This document shows, in pieces, positions 35,336 through 44,025 of a stretch of DNA of 64,000 nucleotides (positions are counted from its first letter, which is position 1; the number at the start of each line of letters is the position of its first letter). Location: positions 3,440,136 to 3,504,135 of the forward strand of contig CP129481.1 of NCBI GenBank assembly GCA_030583905.1, in the 5' to 3' direction. Below the pieces are notes generated by a model. That model saw only the letters and a program-made list of their open reading frames with translations. It searched no databases and was not told where the DNA came from. Both the position numbers and the translations under genes were made by a program. The DNA is from Anaerolineales bacterium (GTDB lineage Bacteria; Chloroflexota; Anaerolineae; Anaerolineales; Villigracilaceae).

Positions 35336-35950
35336 ATGGATGCGATCCTTATTCACGGCATGGGACGAACACCGCTGGCAATGTCCATTTTGGCGGTGCG
35401 GCTGCGCGCATCGAATATTCGCCCCCATCTCTTCGGTTATTCGGTCACTTTTGAGCATTGGGATACATGCGTCCAAAGGTTTGAAAATTTCATCGGGAGA
35501 CACGTCCAAACAAGAGACTTCATTATTATCGGTCATTCCCTTGGAACGGTTCTGACACGTGCCGTATTACCCCGTCTGTCTCATAAACCGAAAGCCTGCT
35601 TCTTCCTCGCTCCCCCGGCTCAAGTCTGCAAGGCTGCCCGTACTTTTGTCCATCGTCGCATGGTCAAACTATTCATCGGCGAAATCGGACAGGTCCTAGC
35701 CGACAAACAATTCATGGACACATTGCCATTGCCGGATGTACCAACCAAGATCTACGCCGGGGTTTCAGGTCCGCGCGGACGTTACTCGCCGTTTGGGGAT
35801 GAGCCGAATGACGGTCTGTTGACAGTCAAAGAGACTCTTTTGCCAAGTGTGCCCATGCAAACCGTCCCCGCAATCCATACCTTTATCATGAACTCAAAAA
35901 TGGTCGCCCGGGATATTGTGGAACTTGCAGTTTCCAGTTCAATTGCATGA
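35336..35950 (+). CDS. Alpha/beta hydrolase, lipase-like
   Basis: A protein of 204 residues with the opening AILIHGMGRTP (oxyanion region) and the nucleophile elbow GHSLG near residue 67. Candidate acid and His residues lie in EPNDGLLTVKE and AIHTFIMN. No signal peptide. It resembles small triacylglycerol-lipase or GPI-inositol-deacylase-like hydrolases. It starts 17 bases after the MFS gene and could be co-transcribed. Confidence 0.8.
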   Translation: MDAILIHGMGRTPLAMSILAVRLRASNIRPHLFGYSVTFEHWDTCVQRFENFIGRHVQTRDFIIIGHSLGTVLTRAVLPRLSHKPKACFFLAPPAQVCKAARTFVHRRMVKLFIGEIGQVLADKQFMDTLPLPDVPTKIYAGVSGPRGRYSPFGDEPNDGLLTVKETLLPSVPMQTVPAIHTFIMNSKMVARDIVELAVSSSIA

Positions 35951-35954
35951 AGAA

Positions 35955-35993
35955 TAAAAAAACACCTCCGAACTTTGAGTTCGGAGGTGTTCA
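35955..35993. terminator. Bidirectional intrinsic terminator
   Basis: AACACCTCCGAACT and AGTTCGGAGGTGTT arms with a preceding A-run. It lies between the hydrolase gene and convergent serC. Confidence 0.85.
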
Positions 35994-36012
35994 CTATCTG
36001 GCTACCAACTAC

Positions 36013-37104
36013 CTACCCGTTCTTCTTCTGAAAATCCTTCATAAACTGCACCAATGCCTGCGTACCTTCCACCGTCATGGCGTTGTAGATCGAAGCGCGC
36101 ATCCCGCCCACAGAGCGGTGACCTTTCAGACCGATCAACCCGGCGCTCTTGGCTTCCTTCGCGAAAGCATCTTCCAATTCCTCGCTCGGCAAGCGGAACG
36201 GAACGTTCATCAATGAACGCGCTTCGGGCTTGGCATGTCCGCGATAGAAACCGCCGCTCTCGTCAATCGTCTTGTAGACCAGATCCGCTTTGGTGCGGTT
36301 GGTCTTCTCAACGGCGGCAAGTCCGCCCTGCTTCTTCGCCCATTTGAACACCAGTCCGACCATATAGATGGCGAACGAAGGCGGCGTATTATGAAGCGAC
36401 CCGCTCGCCGCGAGCGTCTTGTAATCCAGCATCACGGGCAGATTCTCGGGCACGCGCTCCAGCATGTCGTCGCGGATGATGACCACCGTCGTCCCCGACG
36501 GACCTGCGTTCTTCTGCGCGCCGGCGTAGATCAACGCATATTTGGAAACGTCAATCGGGCGGCTGATGAAATCGGATGACATGTCACAGACCAGCGGCAC
36601 ACCGGCGGGCGGCGTCGGTTCAGTGAAATATTCCACGCCGTGGATCGTCTCGTTGGACGTGAAATGAAGATACGCGGCATCAGGCTTGAGGTCGAGCGAG
36701 GCGGGGAATCCGTTGAAGCCGTCCGCTTCGGTGGTGGCGGCAACATGCACCGCGCCGAGTTTCTTCGCTTCCTTCACCGCGGTCTTGCTCCACGAACCCG
36801 TCACAATGTAATCGGCGGATGCGCCGTTCGCGCGCAGGTTCATCGGCACCATGGCAAATTGCAGTGTCGCGCCGCCCTGCAGGAACATCACCTTGTAATT
36901 CGACGGGATGCCAAGCAGTTCGCGCAAGTCCGCTTCTGCGGTTTGGATCACGCCCTCAAACTCCTTCGAGCGGTGGCTGATCTCCATCACCGACATGCCC
37001 GTCCCTTTGAAATCGAGCAATTCCGCCTGCGCCTCCTGCAACACTTCCAGCGGCAAGACGCCGGGACCGGGGTTGAAATTATAGACACGTTTTACATCAG
37101 ACAT
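36013..37104 (-). CDS. serC: Phosphoserine aminotransferase
   Basis: A PLP enzyme of 363 residues that converts 3-phosphohydroxypyruvate and glutamate to phosphoserine. It begins with YNFNPGPGVLP, has the GTGMSVMEISHRSKEF substrate region, the PLP-binding FLQGGATLQFAMVPMNL, and the Schiff-base Lys in YAGAQKNAGPSG. It is divergent from serA, which makes its substrate, so the two lie around a shared 309-base control region. Confidence 0.96.
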   Translation of the reverse strand: MSDVKRVYNFNPGPGVLPLEVLQEAQAELLDFKGTGMSVMEISHRSKEFEGVIQTAEADLRELLGIPSNYKVMFLQGGATLQFAMVPMNLRANGASADYIVTGSWSKTAVKEAKKLGAVHVAATTEADGFNGFPASLDLKPDAAYLHFTSNETIHGVEYFTEPTPPAGVPLVCDMSSDFISRPIDVSKYALIYAGAQKNAGPSGTTVVIIRDDMLERVPENLPVMLDYKTLAASGSLHNTPPSFAIYMVGLVFKWAKKQGGLAAVEKTNRTKADLVYKTIDESGGFYRGHAKPEARSLMNVPFRLPSEELEDAFAKEAKSAGLIGLKGHRSVGGMRASIYNAMTVEGTQALVQFMKDFQKKNG

Positions 37105-37222
37105 TGGGGCTCCTGTTTTGTTGGATTAAACGCCTCTTCCGAGGTTTGAAGTTGATTCTGTTTCGAAGAACATTGTCCACACGGATGGATTTTAGTCTAA
37201 ATCCGACAATGCCATCCAAATC

Positions 37223-37251
37223 ATTATATAGTTTGTCAGACAAATTCACAA
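37223..37251 (-). promoter_or_regulatory. serC promoter with palindrome in the spacer
   Basis: TTGTGA (37251-37246), 17 bases, TATAAT (37228-37223). The spacer contains the palindrome TTTGTCAGACAAA (37232-37244), a candidate operator. Confidence 0.75.
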
Positions 37252-37286
37252 GAACAAATGACATATTTCCAGCCTGATTCTTGTCG

Positions 37287-37315
37287 TTGACAAGCGCTTT
37301 TCCCATTGTTAGAAT
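37287..37315 (+). promoter_or_regulatory. serA promoter
   Basis: TTGACA (37287-37292), 17 bases, TAGAAT (37310-37315). Confidence 0.85.
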
Positions 37316-37342
37316 GACCTAGTGTTTGAAACCGCCTTCACA

Positions 37343-37380
37343 AACAGGAATTCAGCCGAGCCATCGGTTGGGTTCCTGTT
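37343..37380 (+). promoter_or_regulatory. Hairpin in the serA 5' leader
   Basis: AACAGGAA (37343-37350) and TTCCTGTT (37373-37380) close a stem with an inner GC-rich pair. It lies in a leader of about 90 bases. There is no T-box core here. The role is unknown. Confidence 0.5.
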
Positions 37381-37413
37381 ATTAATTTCAGCCCAAATTC
37401 AAGGAGAAATTCA

Positions 37414-38322
37414 ATGAAAGTACTGATCTGTGACAAGACCGAACAGGAATACATCGAACAGATGCGCGCCGCGGGTCTCACCGTGGATGTGCGTGATGAC
37501 ATCACCCCCGAAGAGTTGATGACCACGCTCCCCGCCTATGACGGCATGGTCGTGCGTTCGCGCACCAAGGTCCGCAAGGATTTGATCGATGTCTGCCCCA
37601 ACCTCAAGGTTATCGTGCGCGGCGGTGCGGGTCTCGATACCATTGACCACGAATATGCCAAGTCCAAGGGCATTGCGGTGATGAACACCCCGCTTGCCAA
37701 CTCCAAATCCGTGGCGGAACTCGCCATCGGTTATATGCTGATGCTGGCACGCTCGCTTTACAAAGCATCAGAAACCATGAAAGCCGAAAAATGGGAAAAG
37801 AAAGCCTTCACCGGCGATGAGATCGGCGGCAAGACACTCGGCTTGATCGGCATCGGCAACATCGGCAAGGAAACCGCCAAACGCGCCATCGCCATGGACA
37901 TGACCGTAGTTGCCTATGATCCCTATGTGACCGAAGCCCCGAACGGCATCAAACTCGTCTCGCTGGATGAACTGCTCGCCCAGGCAGATTACATCAGCCT
38001 GCACCTGCCGAAAACAAAAGAATCCACAGGCATGATCGGCGCGGAACAGTTCGCCAAGATGAAGAACGGTGTACGCATCGTTAACTGCGCGCGCGGCGGT
38101 ATCGTCAGTGAAGATGCGCTCTACGAAGCATTGACCAGCGGCAAGGTCGCAGGAGCGGCGTTGGACGTCTTCAACGAGGAGCCCCCCACCGACTGGAAAC
38201 TCGCCAAGCTGGATAACGTCATCGCATCCCCGCACATCGGCGCAGCGACCCGCGAAGCCCAAGCCCGCGTCGGCGCGGAAGTGGCGGAAAAGTTGATCGC
38301 GTTCTCGAAGAACGGAAAATAA
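37414..38322 (+). CDS. serA: D-3-phosphoglycerate dehydrogenase, short form
   Basis: A 2-hydroxyacid dehydrogenase of 302 residues without a C-terminal ACT domain. NAD-binding GLIGIGNIGKETAKRA lies near residue 147, and the catalytic Arg, Glu and His lie in NCARGG, DVFNEEP and SPHIGA. The VRSRTKV and RGGAGLDTID stretches are typical of SerA. It oxidises 3-phosphoglycerate to 3-phosphohydroxypyruvate. Lacking an ACT domain, it is probably not inhibited by serine in the usual way, which may make transcription the main control. AAGGAG precedes the ATG. Confidence 0.93.
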   Translation: MKVLICDKTEQEYIEQMRAAGLTVDVRDDITPEELMTTLPAYDGMVVRSRTKVRKDLIDVCPNLKVIVRGGAGLDTIDHEYAKSKGIAVMNTPLANSKSVAELAIGYMLMLARSLYKASETMKAEKWEKKAFTGDEIGGKTLGLIGIGNIGKETAKRAIAMDMTVVAYDPYVTEAPNGIKLVSLDELLAQADYISLHLPKTKESTGMIGAEQFAKMKNGVRIVNCARGGIVSEDALYEALTSGKVAGAALDVFNEEPPTDWKLAKLDNVIASPHIGAATREAQARVGAEVAEKLIAFSKNGK

Positions 38323-38382
38323 TATCAATCCCGCAGGGGCACGATATATCGTGCCCCTGCTCCAATTTATTGGAGGAGACCC

Positions 38383-39702
38383 ATGAAAATCATTAACGAT
38401 ATTGGTATTCAGATTCCCCAGGTGCATCTGCCCAAGGCAGGCATTGATCTGAAAAAGTGGGCGGTCATTGCGTGCGACCAGTTCACATCGGAGCCGGAAT
38501 ATTGGCATGAGGTGGAGAAGATCGTCGGCGATGCCCCTTCGACCTTGAACCTGACCTTCCCTGAAGTGTATTTGGAGAAGCCGGGCGAGAATGAGAGAAT
38601 ACAGCGCATCCAACTGGCTATGCGCAAATACTTGGAGGATGGCATTCTTCAACCCCATGATGGATTCGTGTACGTGGAACGCACCATCAATGGAAAAACA
38701 CGCAAAGGCGTGATGCTGTGCCTCGACCTGGAATGCTATGACTATAACAAAGGCTCCTCCAGCCTGATCCGCGCCACCGAAGGGACGATCGTGGACCGCC
38801 TGCCTCCCCGCATAAAAATCCGCGAAGGGGCTGCGTTGGAATTTCCGCATATATTGGTGCTGATCGATGACCCGAACAAGACTGTCATCGAACCGTTGAC
38901 GACAGCGAAAGAGAAATTCGAGAAGTTATATGATTTCGACCTGATGCTGGACAGCGGTCACCTGGCGGGTTATGCGGTGAATGCGGAATTTGAAAACGGA
39001 ATCGTCGAGGCATTGCGCGGACTGGCAAACCCTGCAACCTTCGCCGCGAAGTACGATGTCAGCAAGGATGAGCCTGTGCTTCTCTTTGCAATGGGTGACG
39101 GCAATCATTCGCTTGCAACCGCAAAAGCCATCTGGGAGAAGAACAAGGCGCAGGTCGGCATGGAGCATCCCTCGCGTTATGCGTTGGTGGAGATCGAAAA
39201 TGTCCACGATGAGGCATTGGAGTTCGAACCGATTCATCGCGTGCTGTTCGGTTTGAAGAAGGATGTCTTCGCCGAGATGCAGGCGTTCTTCGGCGTGAAT
39301 TTCAATTACACACCCGTCCCCAACGGAGCGGAGATGACTCAGCGGGTGGATAATGCCGATGGTCAGAATCAGTTGATCGGTCTGGTGGGAGGCGGAAGGC
39401 AGTTCGGCGTGGTCGAGATCGCGAATCCGTCCACCAATCTGGCGGTCGGAACGATCCAAGCCTTCCTTGATGATTTCCTGAAGAACGGCGGCGCGGAGAA
39501 AATTGATTACGTCCACGGGGAGGATGTGGTCGAACGGTTGTCGCTGCAGGAAGGGAATGTCGGGTTTTATCTGGCGGGGATGCACAAGAATGAGTTGTTC
39601 AAGACCGTGATCGTGGACGGCGCCCTGCCGCGCAAGACGTTCTCAATGGGTGAGGCGCGCGAGAAGCGGTTTTACATGGAGGGCAGGAAGATCGCAGCTT
39701 GA
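38383..39702 (+). CDS. DUF1015 family protein
   Basis: A soluble protein of 439 residues. The stretches WAVIACDQFTSEPEYWHE and LLFAMGDGNHSLATAKAIWE are hallmarks of DUF1015, a family often next to serA and serC. Some family members have been linked to serine metabolism as kinases, but which reaction this one performs cannot be read from the sequence. It lies 60 bases after serA and is closed by a strong terminator, so serA and this gene form an operon. Confidence 0.9.
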   Translation: MKIINDIGIQIPQVHLPKAGIDLKKWAVIACDQFTSEPEYWHEVEKIVGDAPSTLNLTFPEVYLEKPGENERIQRIQLAMRKYLEDGILQPHDGFVYVERTINGKTRKGVMLCLDLECYDYNKGSSSLIRATEGTIVDRLPPRIKIREGAALEFPHILVLIDDPNKTVIEPLTTAKEKFEKLYDFDLMLDSGHLAGYAVNAEFENGIVEALRGLANPATFAAKYDVSKDEPVLLFAMGDGNHSLATAKAIWEKNKAQVGMEHPSRYALVEIENVHDEALEFEPIHRVLFGLKKDVFAEMQAFFGVNFNYTPVPNGAEMTQRVDNADGQNQLIGLVGGGRQFGVVEIANPSTNLAVGTIQAFLDDFLKNGGAEKIDYVHGEDVVERLSLQEGNVGFYLAGMHKNELFKTVIVDGALPRKTFSMGEAREKRFYMEGRKIAA

Positions 39703-39718
39703 CCGGCGACTGTGGACA

Positions 39719-39754
39719 ACAAAAAGACGACCACTTTGATGGTCGTCTTTTTTG
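39719..39754. terminator. Bidirectional terminator
   Basis: AAAAAGACGACCA and TGGTCGTCTTTTTT arms between two convergent genes. Confidence 0.9.
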
Positions 39755-39767
39755 TTGATTCGACTCT

Positions 39768-40238
39768 TTACTTCTGCCGAAAGGGGATCATCATCATAAA
39801 ACCGATCGCGATGATGCCCTGACCGATCAGCACGCCTGTCGCCTGCCAGGGACCGAAGTAGGGGATCTGCGGCGCAGAATGCGAGCCCATGCCGAAGATA
39901 TCCGCCATGCCGGTGAAAACACAGAAGACATAGCCCGTGGCAACCAGCCGAGAGCCAATGTCGGATGTAATGGTGCGTTCATGTCCCCACCATAAGGCAT
40001 GCAAGCCGATGTATCCGCCGAGGCAGATGAAGGCAAGCCCGATCAGAAAAACGATGATCTGGACGAAACCGACCACGGGACTGCGGTCCCAGCCGAAGAG
40101 ATCGGGCTTCGCGCCGACAGCAAAAATGAACAGGCCGATCAATGTGACGGCAATGCTGACTCGCGTGCGCGGTGTGACGACATCGTCCATGCGGGGGGTG
40201 GTTTTGACGGGAGTTGAGGCGGGGAGGGGATTTGACAT
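39768..40238 (-). CDS. Membrane protein, 156 aa, four helices
   Basis: A short polar N-terminus followed by four membrane helices (about 26-45, 55-80, 100-115 and 130-152). No family recognised. It follows the dipeptidase gene, 40 bases downstream on the same strand. Confidence 0.65.
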   Translation of the reverse strand: MSNPLPASTPVKTTPRMDDVVTPRTRVSIAVTLIGLFIFAVGAKPDLFGWDRSPVVGFVQIIVFLIGLAFICLGGYIGLHALWWGHERTITSDIGSRLVATGYVFCVFTGMADIFGMGSHSAPQIPYFGPWQATGVLIGQGIIAIGFMMMIPFRQK

Positions 40239-40278
40239 TTTCTACTACAAAGGGTCACGGAGTTTCACAAAGGAATAT

Positions 40279-41370
40279 TTACGGCAAATTACGTTTCAAG
40301 TGTCGAAGCCAGTTGCCGCTGAAGATATTTTCAACATCGGCATCGGAGTAACCGCGTGCCTGCAACAAGGATACCAGATTTTGCAGGTCGGCGATGGTGT
40401 CTATTTCGGGCGGGACGGATTGCACACCAAAGCCGCCGTCGAAGTCCGTGCCGATGCCGACGTGAAGCGAGTCACCTGCGAGTTGGCAGACATGGTCAAT
40501 GTGGTTGACGACATGATCCAGCGGAACTTCCGCGCGGCGATTCTTGTCCGTAAGCCAGCCGACTTTGAGATAGGTATTGAATGGGACGATCCCCACGACT
40601 CCATCGCGTTCGATGATGCCTGCGATGATGCGGTCCGGCAGGTGGCGGTTGGTATTGGAATTCGGCATGAGCGCGGCACAATTGGCATGCGTGGCTACGA
40701 TGGGACCTTCATAAATATCCAACGCTTCAACAGCGGCACGTTCGTCCATGTGACTGAGGTCGAGGGTGAAGTTGAAATCAGCCATCGCGGCGAGCAGTTT
40801 GCGCCCATCATCGGTCAGCGGACCCGGTTCGCGCCAGCCGCCGCAATAACGCGTCCCGACCCAGGCAGGTCCGATCAGCCGCACGCCGGCTTCATACCAT
40901 TCCTCCAACTCGGAGGGATGGCGGATCGCTTCTGCGCCTTCCATGAGGATGACCATGCCGACGGGATGACCTGTCGCTTCGGGGGGGGGAGAGTTCCAAT
41001 GGTCGAGGAGCAGGTTCAAGTCACGTTTGGAGGCGATGAGGCGGAATTTGTCCGGGATGGTATCGGTCAGACGATGGTACACATCCAATTGTGTACGATA
41101 GAGACCATGCGCTTCATCAAAGTTCTTATAGACCTGCGACTCGTCCTCGCGCTTGCGGAAACGGACCGGGGTTGCGAAAAGCGTCGAAAAGATGAGGGCA
41201 ACCTGCCCGCGCTGATAATCGTCCCAGCCGAGCAGGGTATCGCCGTTATCTTCAATGGTCTGCGTGCCGGCTTCGAGGCGGCGGGTTTCGGCAGCGGGAC
41301 GCGTGTAATCGCGCCCGTATCGGAGCATGTTGTAGGCGATGTCGGCATGAGCGTCAACGATCAAAGGCAT
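40279..41370 (-). CDS. Membrane dipeptidase-like, peptidase family M19
   Basis: A protein of 363 residues with the family M19 zinc site: VDAHADIA near the N-terminus, MEGAEAI in the middle, LDLSHMDERA and VATHANCAAL in the second half, and GTDFDGG near the end. These enzymes hydrolyse dipeptides, including D-containing ones. There is no signal peptide, so it is probably cytoplasmic. The start at 41370 (MPLIVDAHAD) is chosen because the longer frame reaches the S1 terminator. Confidence 0.9.
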   Translation of the reverse strand: MPLIVDAHADIAYNMLRYGRDYTRPAAETRRLEAGTQTIEDNGDTLLGWDDYQRGQVALIFSTLFATPVRFRKREDESQVYKNFDEAHGLYRTQLDVYHRLTDTIPDKFRLIASKRDLNLLLDHWNSPPPEATGHPVGMVILMEGAEAIRHPSELEEWYEAGVRLIGPAWVGTRYCGGWREPGPLTDDGRKLLAAMADFNFTLDLSHMDERAAVEALDIYEGPIVATHANCAALMPNSNTNRHLPDRIIAGIIERDGVVGIVPFNTYLKVGWLTDKNRRAEVPLDHVVNHIDHVCQLAGDSLHVGIGTDFDGGFGVQSVPPEIDTIADLQNLVSLLQARGYSDADVENIFSGNWLRHLKRNLP

Positions 41371-41396
41371 GGGAATAAGGCTCGATGGGTTGGTTA

Positions 41397-41427
41397 TCAA
41401 AAGCGCACCTTGCGGTGCGCTCTTTTA
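41397..41427 (-). terminator. Terminator of the S1 gene
   Basis: AGCGCACC-GCAA-GGTGCGCT hairpin with a T-run directly after the stop codon on the minus strand. Confidence 0.88.
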
Positions 41428-42741
41428 TTATTCGTTGTCTGTGGTTTCGCTGCTCGGGGTTTCGTCCGGGGCGCTGTCTGTGGTTTCGCCACTCGGAGCT
41501 TCATCCGGGACGCTGGCTGTGCCGCCGTCATCATCTTCTTCGTCGAGTTCTTTGAACTCCTGCGTGAGCATCTTGAAGTCTTTGTCGGCGAAGGCGGCAG
41601 AGTCCACCTTGCGGAGGCTGAGCCCAATGCGGTGCTGGTCGGTGTCGATGCGGATGACACGCAGGGTCTTGACTTCGCCTTCCTTGAGCACTTCCTTCGG
41701 ATGTTCGACGCGGTTCTCGCTCAGTTCGGAGATGTGGATGAGACCTTCGATATCGCCTTCGAGACGGGCAAACGCGCCAAACTTAGCCAGGCGGGTGATG
41801 ACACCCTCGACCAGTTGACCGACGCTGAACTTCTCGACGCGGTTTCTCCAGGGATCATCCTGCAGGGCGCGGAGCGAAAGTCCGATGCGCTTCTTGTCGC
41901 GGTCGATGTTGATAACTTTGACCTGAACTTCCTGCCCGACCTCAAGCAGTTCCTTGGGATGCTCGATGCGGTCCCATGAAAGTTCGGAGAGGTGGACAAG
42001 CCCGTCGGCGCCGTTGACATTGACGAAGGCTCCAAAGTCGGCAAGGCTGGTGACGCGGCCCGTGTAAACGTGACCCTCTTCCAGTTCGCTGATGACGCGG
42101 TCCTTCATCGAGGCGCGCGATTCGGTACTGGCGGCGCGTTCGGAAAGGATCAGGCGGCGGCGTTCGCGGTCCACTTCGATGATGCGGACAGAGATCGGTT
42201 CGCCGACCATTTTCTGCCAGCGCTTTTCAGGCGTATCACCCGCAGCCTGGGCGCGGCGCGCAGCGCTGATCTGGGAGGACGGAATGAAGCCGCGTAAATT
42301 GCCGACGGCGGCAATAAGCCCGCCCTTGTTGAAACCGATGACCTTTGTGTCAATGACGGTCTCATCGGCAATCATCCTCTCGACGCTCTCCCAGGACATC
42401 TGTTCCTGGGCGCGCTTGAACGACAGAACGACATTGCCGTTCTGGTCTTCCGGGTGTACCACAAAGACGTTGACTTCCTGCCCCACTTGCAGTTCGGCAC
42501 GTTCCTCTTCCGTGAGTTGCTCCAACTCGCGTCCCGACACAACCCCCTCCGACTTTGCCCCAATGCTGACCAGAATCTGGTTAGAGCCAATGCTCGCGAT
42601 CGTGCCTGTGCGAATTTCACCGCTCTGGGGTAATTCGACACTCAAGGATTCTGATTCGAGCAGCGACTCCATGGTTTGATGATTGTTCGATTGGTCTCCC
42701 TGCGTACTTGCTGCCCCGCTCAGGGCTTCATTTTGATCCAT
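41428..42741 (-). CDS. rpsA: Ribosomal protein S1 homologue, four S1 domains
   Basis: A protein of 437 residues with four S1 RNA-binding repeats between about 40 and 390. The third and fourth are the clearest (GFGxFV-like cores SLADFGAFVNVNGADGLVHLSELS and a parallel copy). A Glu/Asp/Thr-rich tail follows. Short S1 proteins with four domains are usual outside Proteobacteria. It would help load structured mRNAs on the 30S subunit. The start at 42741 (MDQNEALSG) is preferred over a longer frame running into the promoter. Confidence 0.92.
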   Translation of the reverse strand: MDQNEALSGAASTQGDQSNNHQTMESLLESESLSVELPQSGEIRTGTIASIGSNQILVSIGAKSEGVVSGRELEQLTEEERAELQVGQEVNVFVVHPEDQNGNVVLSFKRAQEQMSWESVERMIADETVIDTKVIGFNKGGLIAAVGNLRGFIPSSQISAARRAQAAGDTPEKRWQKMVGEPISVRIIEVDRERRRLILSERAASTESRASMKDRVISELEEGHVYTGRVTSLADFGAFVNVNGADGLVHLSELSWDRIEHPKELLEVGQEVQVKVINIDRDKKRIGLSLRALQDDPWRNRVEKFSVGQLVEGVITRLAKFGAFARLEGDIEGLIHISELSENRVEHPKEVLKEGEVKTLRVIRIDTDQHRIGLSLRKVDSAAFADKDFKMLTQEFKELDEEDDDGGTASVPDEAPSGETTDSAPDETPSSETTDNE

Positions 42742-42777
42742 CACTCGTGAACTCCAATTAACTGAAATGTAGGCAGG

Positions 42778-42852
42778 ATTATACAAGTTATTAAGCAAGT
42801 TGGCAACCCTGCCATTCCCGTTTTTGCTTTAAGATGAAACAGGCGTTATAAT
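42778..42852. promoter_or_regulatory. Divergent promoters of rpsA and the chelatase genes
   Basis: Minus strand: TTGCCA (42806-42801), 17 bases, TATAAT (42783-42778). Plus strand: TTGCTT (42824-42829), 17 bases, TATAAT (42847-42852). Confidence 0.85.
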
Positions 42853-42871
42853 CACCGGCTGGAGTTAATCA

Positions 42872-43975
42872 ATGCCGACCATTTTTCCATTTACCGCCAT
42901 CGTAGGACAGGAGCGCATGAAGCGCGCCCTCATTCTTAATGCTGTCGACACCCGCATCGGCGGCGTGTTGATCCGCGGCGAACGCGGCACCGCCAAATCC
43001 ACTGCCGCGCGCGCGCTTGCCGCCCTGCTGCCAAAAGTGCAGGTTGTGCAGGAATGCCGCTTCGGATGCGACCCCGACAAGCCCGCCACCTGGTGCACCG
43101 AATGCAAGGAGCGTTCCACTGCATCGAACAAAAAACTGCCCACATCCGAACGCACCACGCCGTTCATCAACCTGCCCGTCTCCGCCACCGAAGACCGTGT
43201 GGTTGGAACGCTCGATATCGAAAAAGCCATCCAAAAAGGCGAACGTCATTTTGAGCCGGGCGTGCTCGCATCCGCAAACCGCGGTCTGCTTTATATTGAC
43301 GAAGTCAATCTGCTCGACGATCATGTCGTGGATATTCTCCTGGACTCCGCTGCGATGGGCGTGAACACCGTCGAACGCGAAGGCATCTCCTTCGCCCATC
43401 CCGCGCGCTTCATCCTCGTCGGGACAATGAATCCTGAAGAGGGAGATCTCCGCCCCCAGTTGCTGGACCGCTTCGCCCTCTCGATGGACATCGTCGGCAT
43501 CCGCGATGCGCGCGAACGCATGACCATCATGGAACGCAACATCGCCTTCGAAAAAGACGCGGAAGCCTTCCGCAAGAAATGGCTCCCCAAGGAAGAAGAA
43601 CTTTCGCAGAAAATCGCGCACGCTCGCGAACTCGTGGAACAAGTCACCTACACCAGCCGCGACCTGCTCTCCATCGCCGCGCTGACAGCTTCGCTCAATG
43701 TCGATGGTCACCGCGCAGATTTGGTCATCCTCAAAGCCGCGCGCGCCGAAGCCGCTTTCGAAGGCAGGACGAAGATCAACGACCATGACATCGCCCTCGC
43801 CGCCGAGCTGGCGCTTCCGCACCGCATCAAGCGCACGCCCTTCCAACAAGCTGAATTGACCACCGAACAACTGCAGGAACGCATCGAGCAGTTGGCGGGT
43901 CAATCCATGCCGAGCGAATCGGAGGATGAATCCGAAAGCCAGCGGGAAGGCGAAGCCGAGGAAAAAAAAACTTAA
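42872..43975 (+). CDS. Magnesium chelatase-like ATPase (I subunit part)
   Basis: A protein of 367 residues and an AAA+ ATPase of the ChlI/BchI type. Walker A is RGERGTAKSTAARAL, a Cys-rich insert (CRFGCDP, CTEC) follows, then Walker B RGLLYIDEVNLLDDHVVD and LVGTMNPEEGDLRPQLLDRFAL. The end is acidic (SEDESESQREGEAEEKKT) and stops within an A9 run. In many bacteria this domain is fused through such an acidic linker to a VWA domain. Here the VWA part follows in the -1 frame, so the stop may be the result of a frameshift. Confidence 0.88.
   Translation: MPTIFPFTAIVGQERMKRALILNAVDTRIGGVLIRGERGTAKSTAARALAALLPKVQVVQECRFGCDPDKPATWCTECKERSTASNKKLPTSERTTPFINLPVSATEDRVVGTLDIEKAIQKGERHFEPGVLASANRGLLYIDEVNLLDDHVVDILLDSAAMGVNTVEREGISFAHPARFILVGTMNPEEGDLRPQLLDRFALSMDIVGIRDARERMTIMERNIAFEKDAEAFRKKWLPKEEELSQKIAHARELVEQVTYTSRDLLSIAALTASLNVDGHRADLVILKAARAEAAFEGRTKINDHDIALAAELALPHRIKRTPFQQAELTTEQLQERIEQLAGQSMPSESEDESESQREGEAEEKKT
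43961..43975 (+). other. A9 run with frame change between I and D domains
   Basis: GAAAAAAAAACTTAA: in the reading frame it gives Glu-Lys-Lys-Thr-stop. One additional A, or a -1 slip, reads Glu-Lys-Lys-Asn-Leu-Lys and continues without stop into the VWA protein frame. Confidence 0.85.
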
Positions 43976-44025
43976 AACTCGAAGATGAGCAGGAGGAAGG
44001 TCCGCAGCAGGGCAACCCCGAACCC

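Noticed and set aside
37322..37413. T-box or amino-acid riboswitch in the serA leader
   Set aside because: The leader is only about 90 bases and lacks the AGGTGG core and a terminator.
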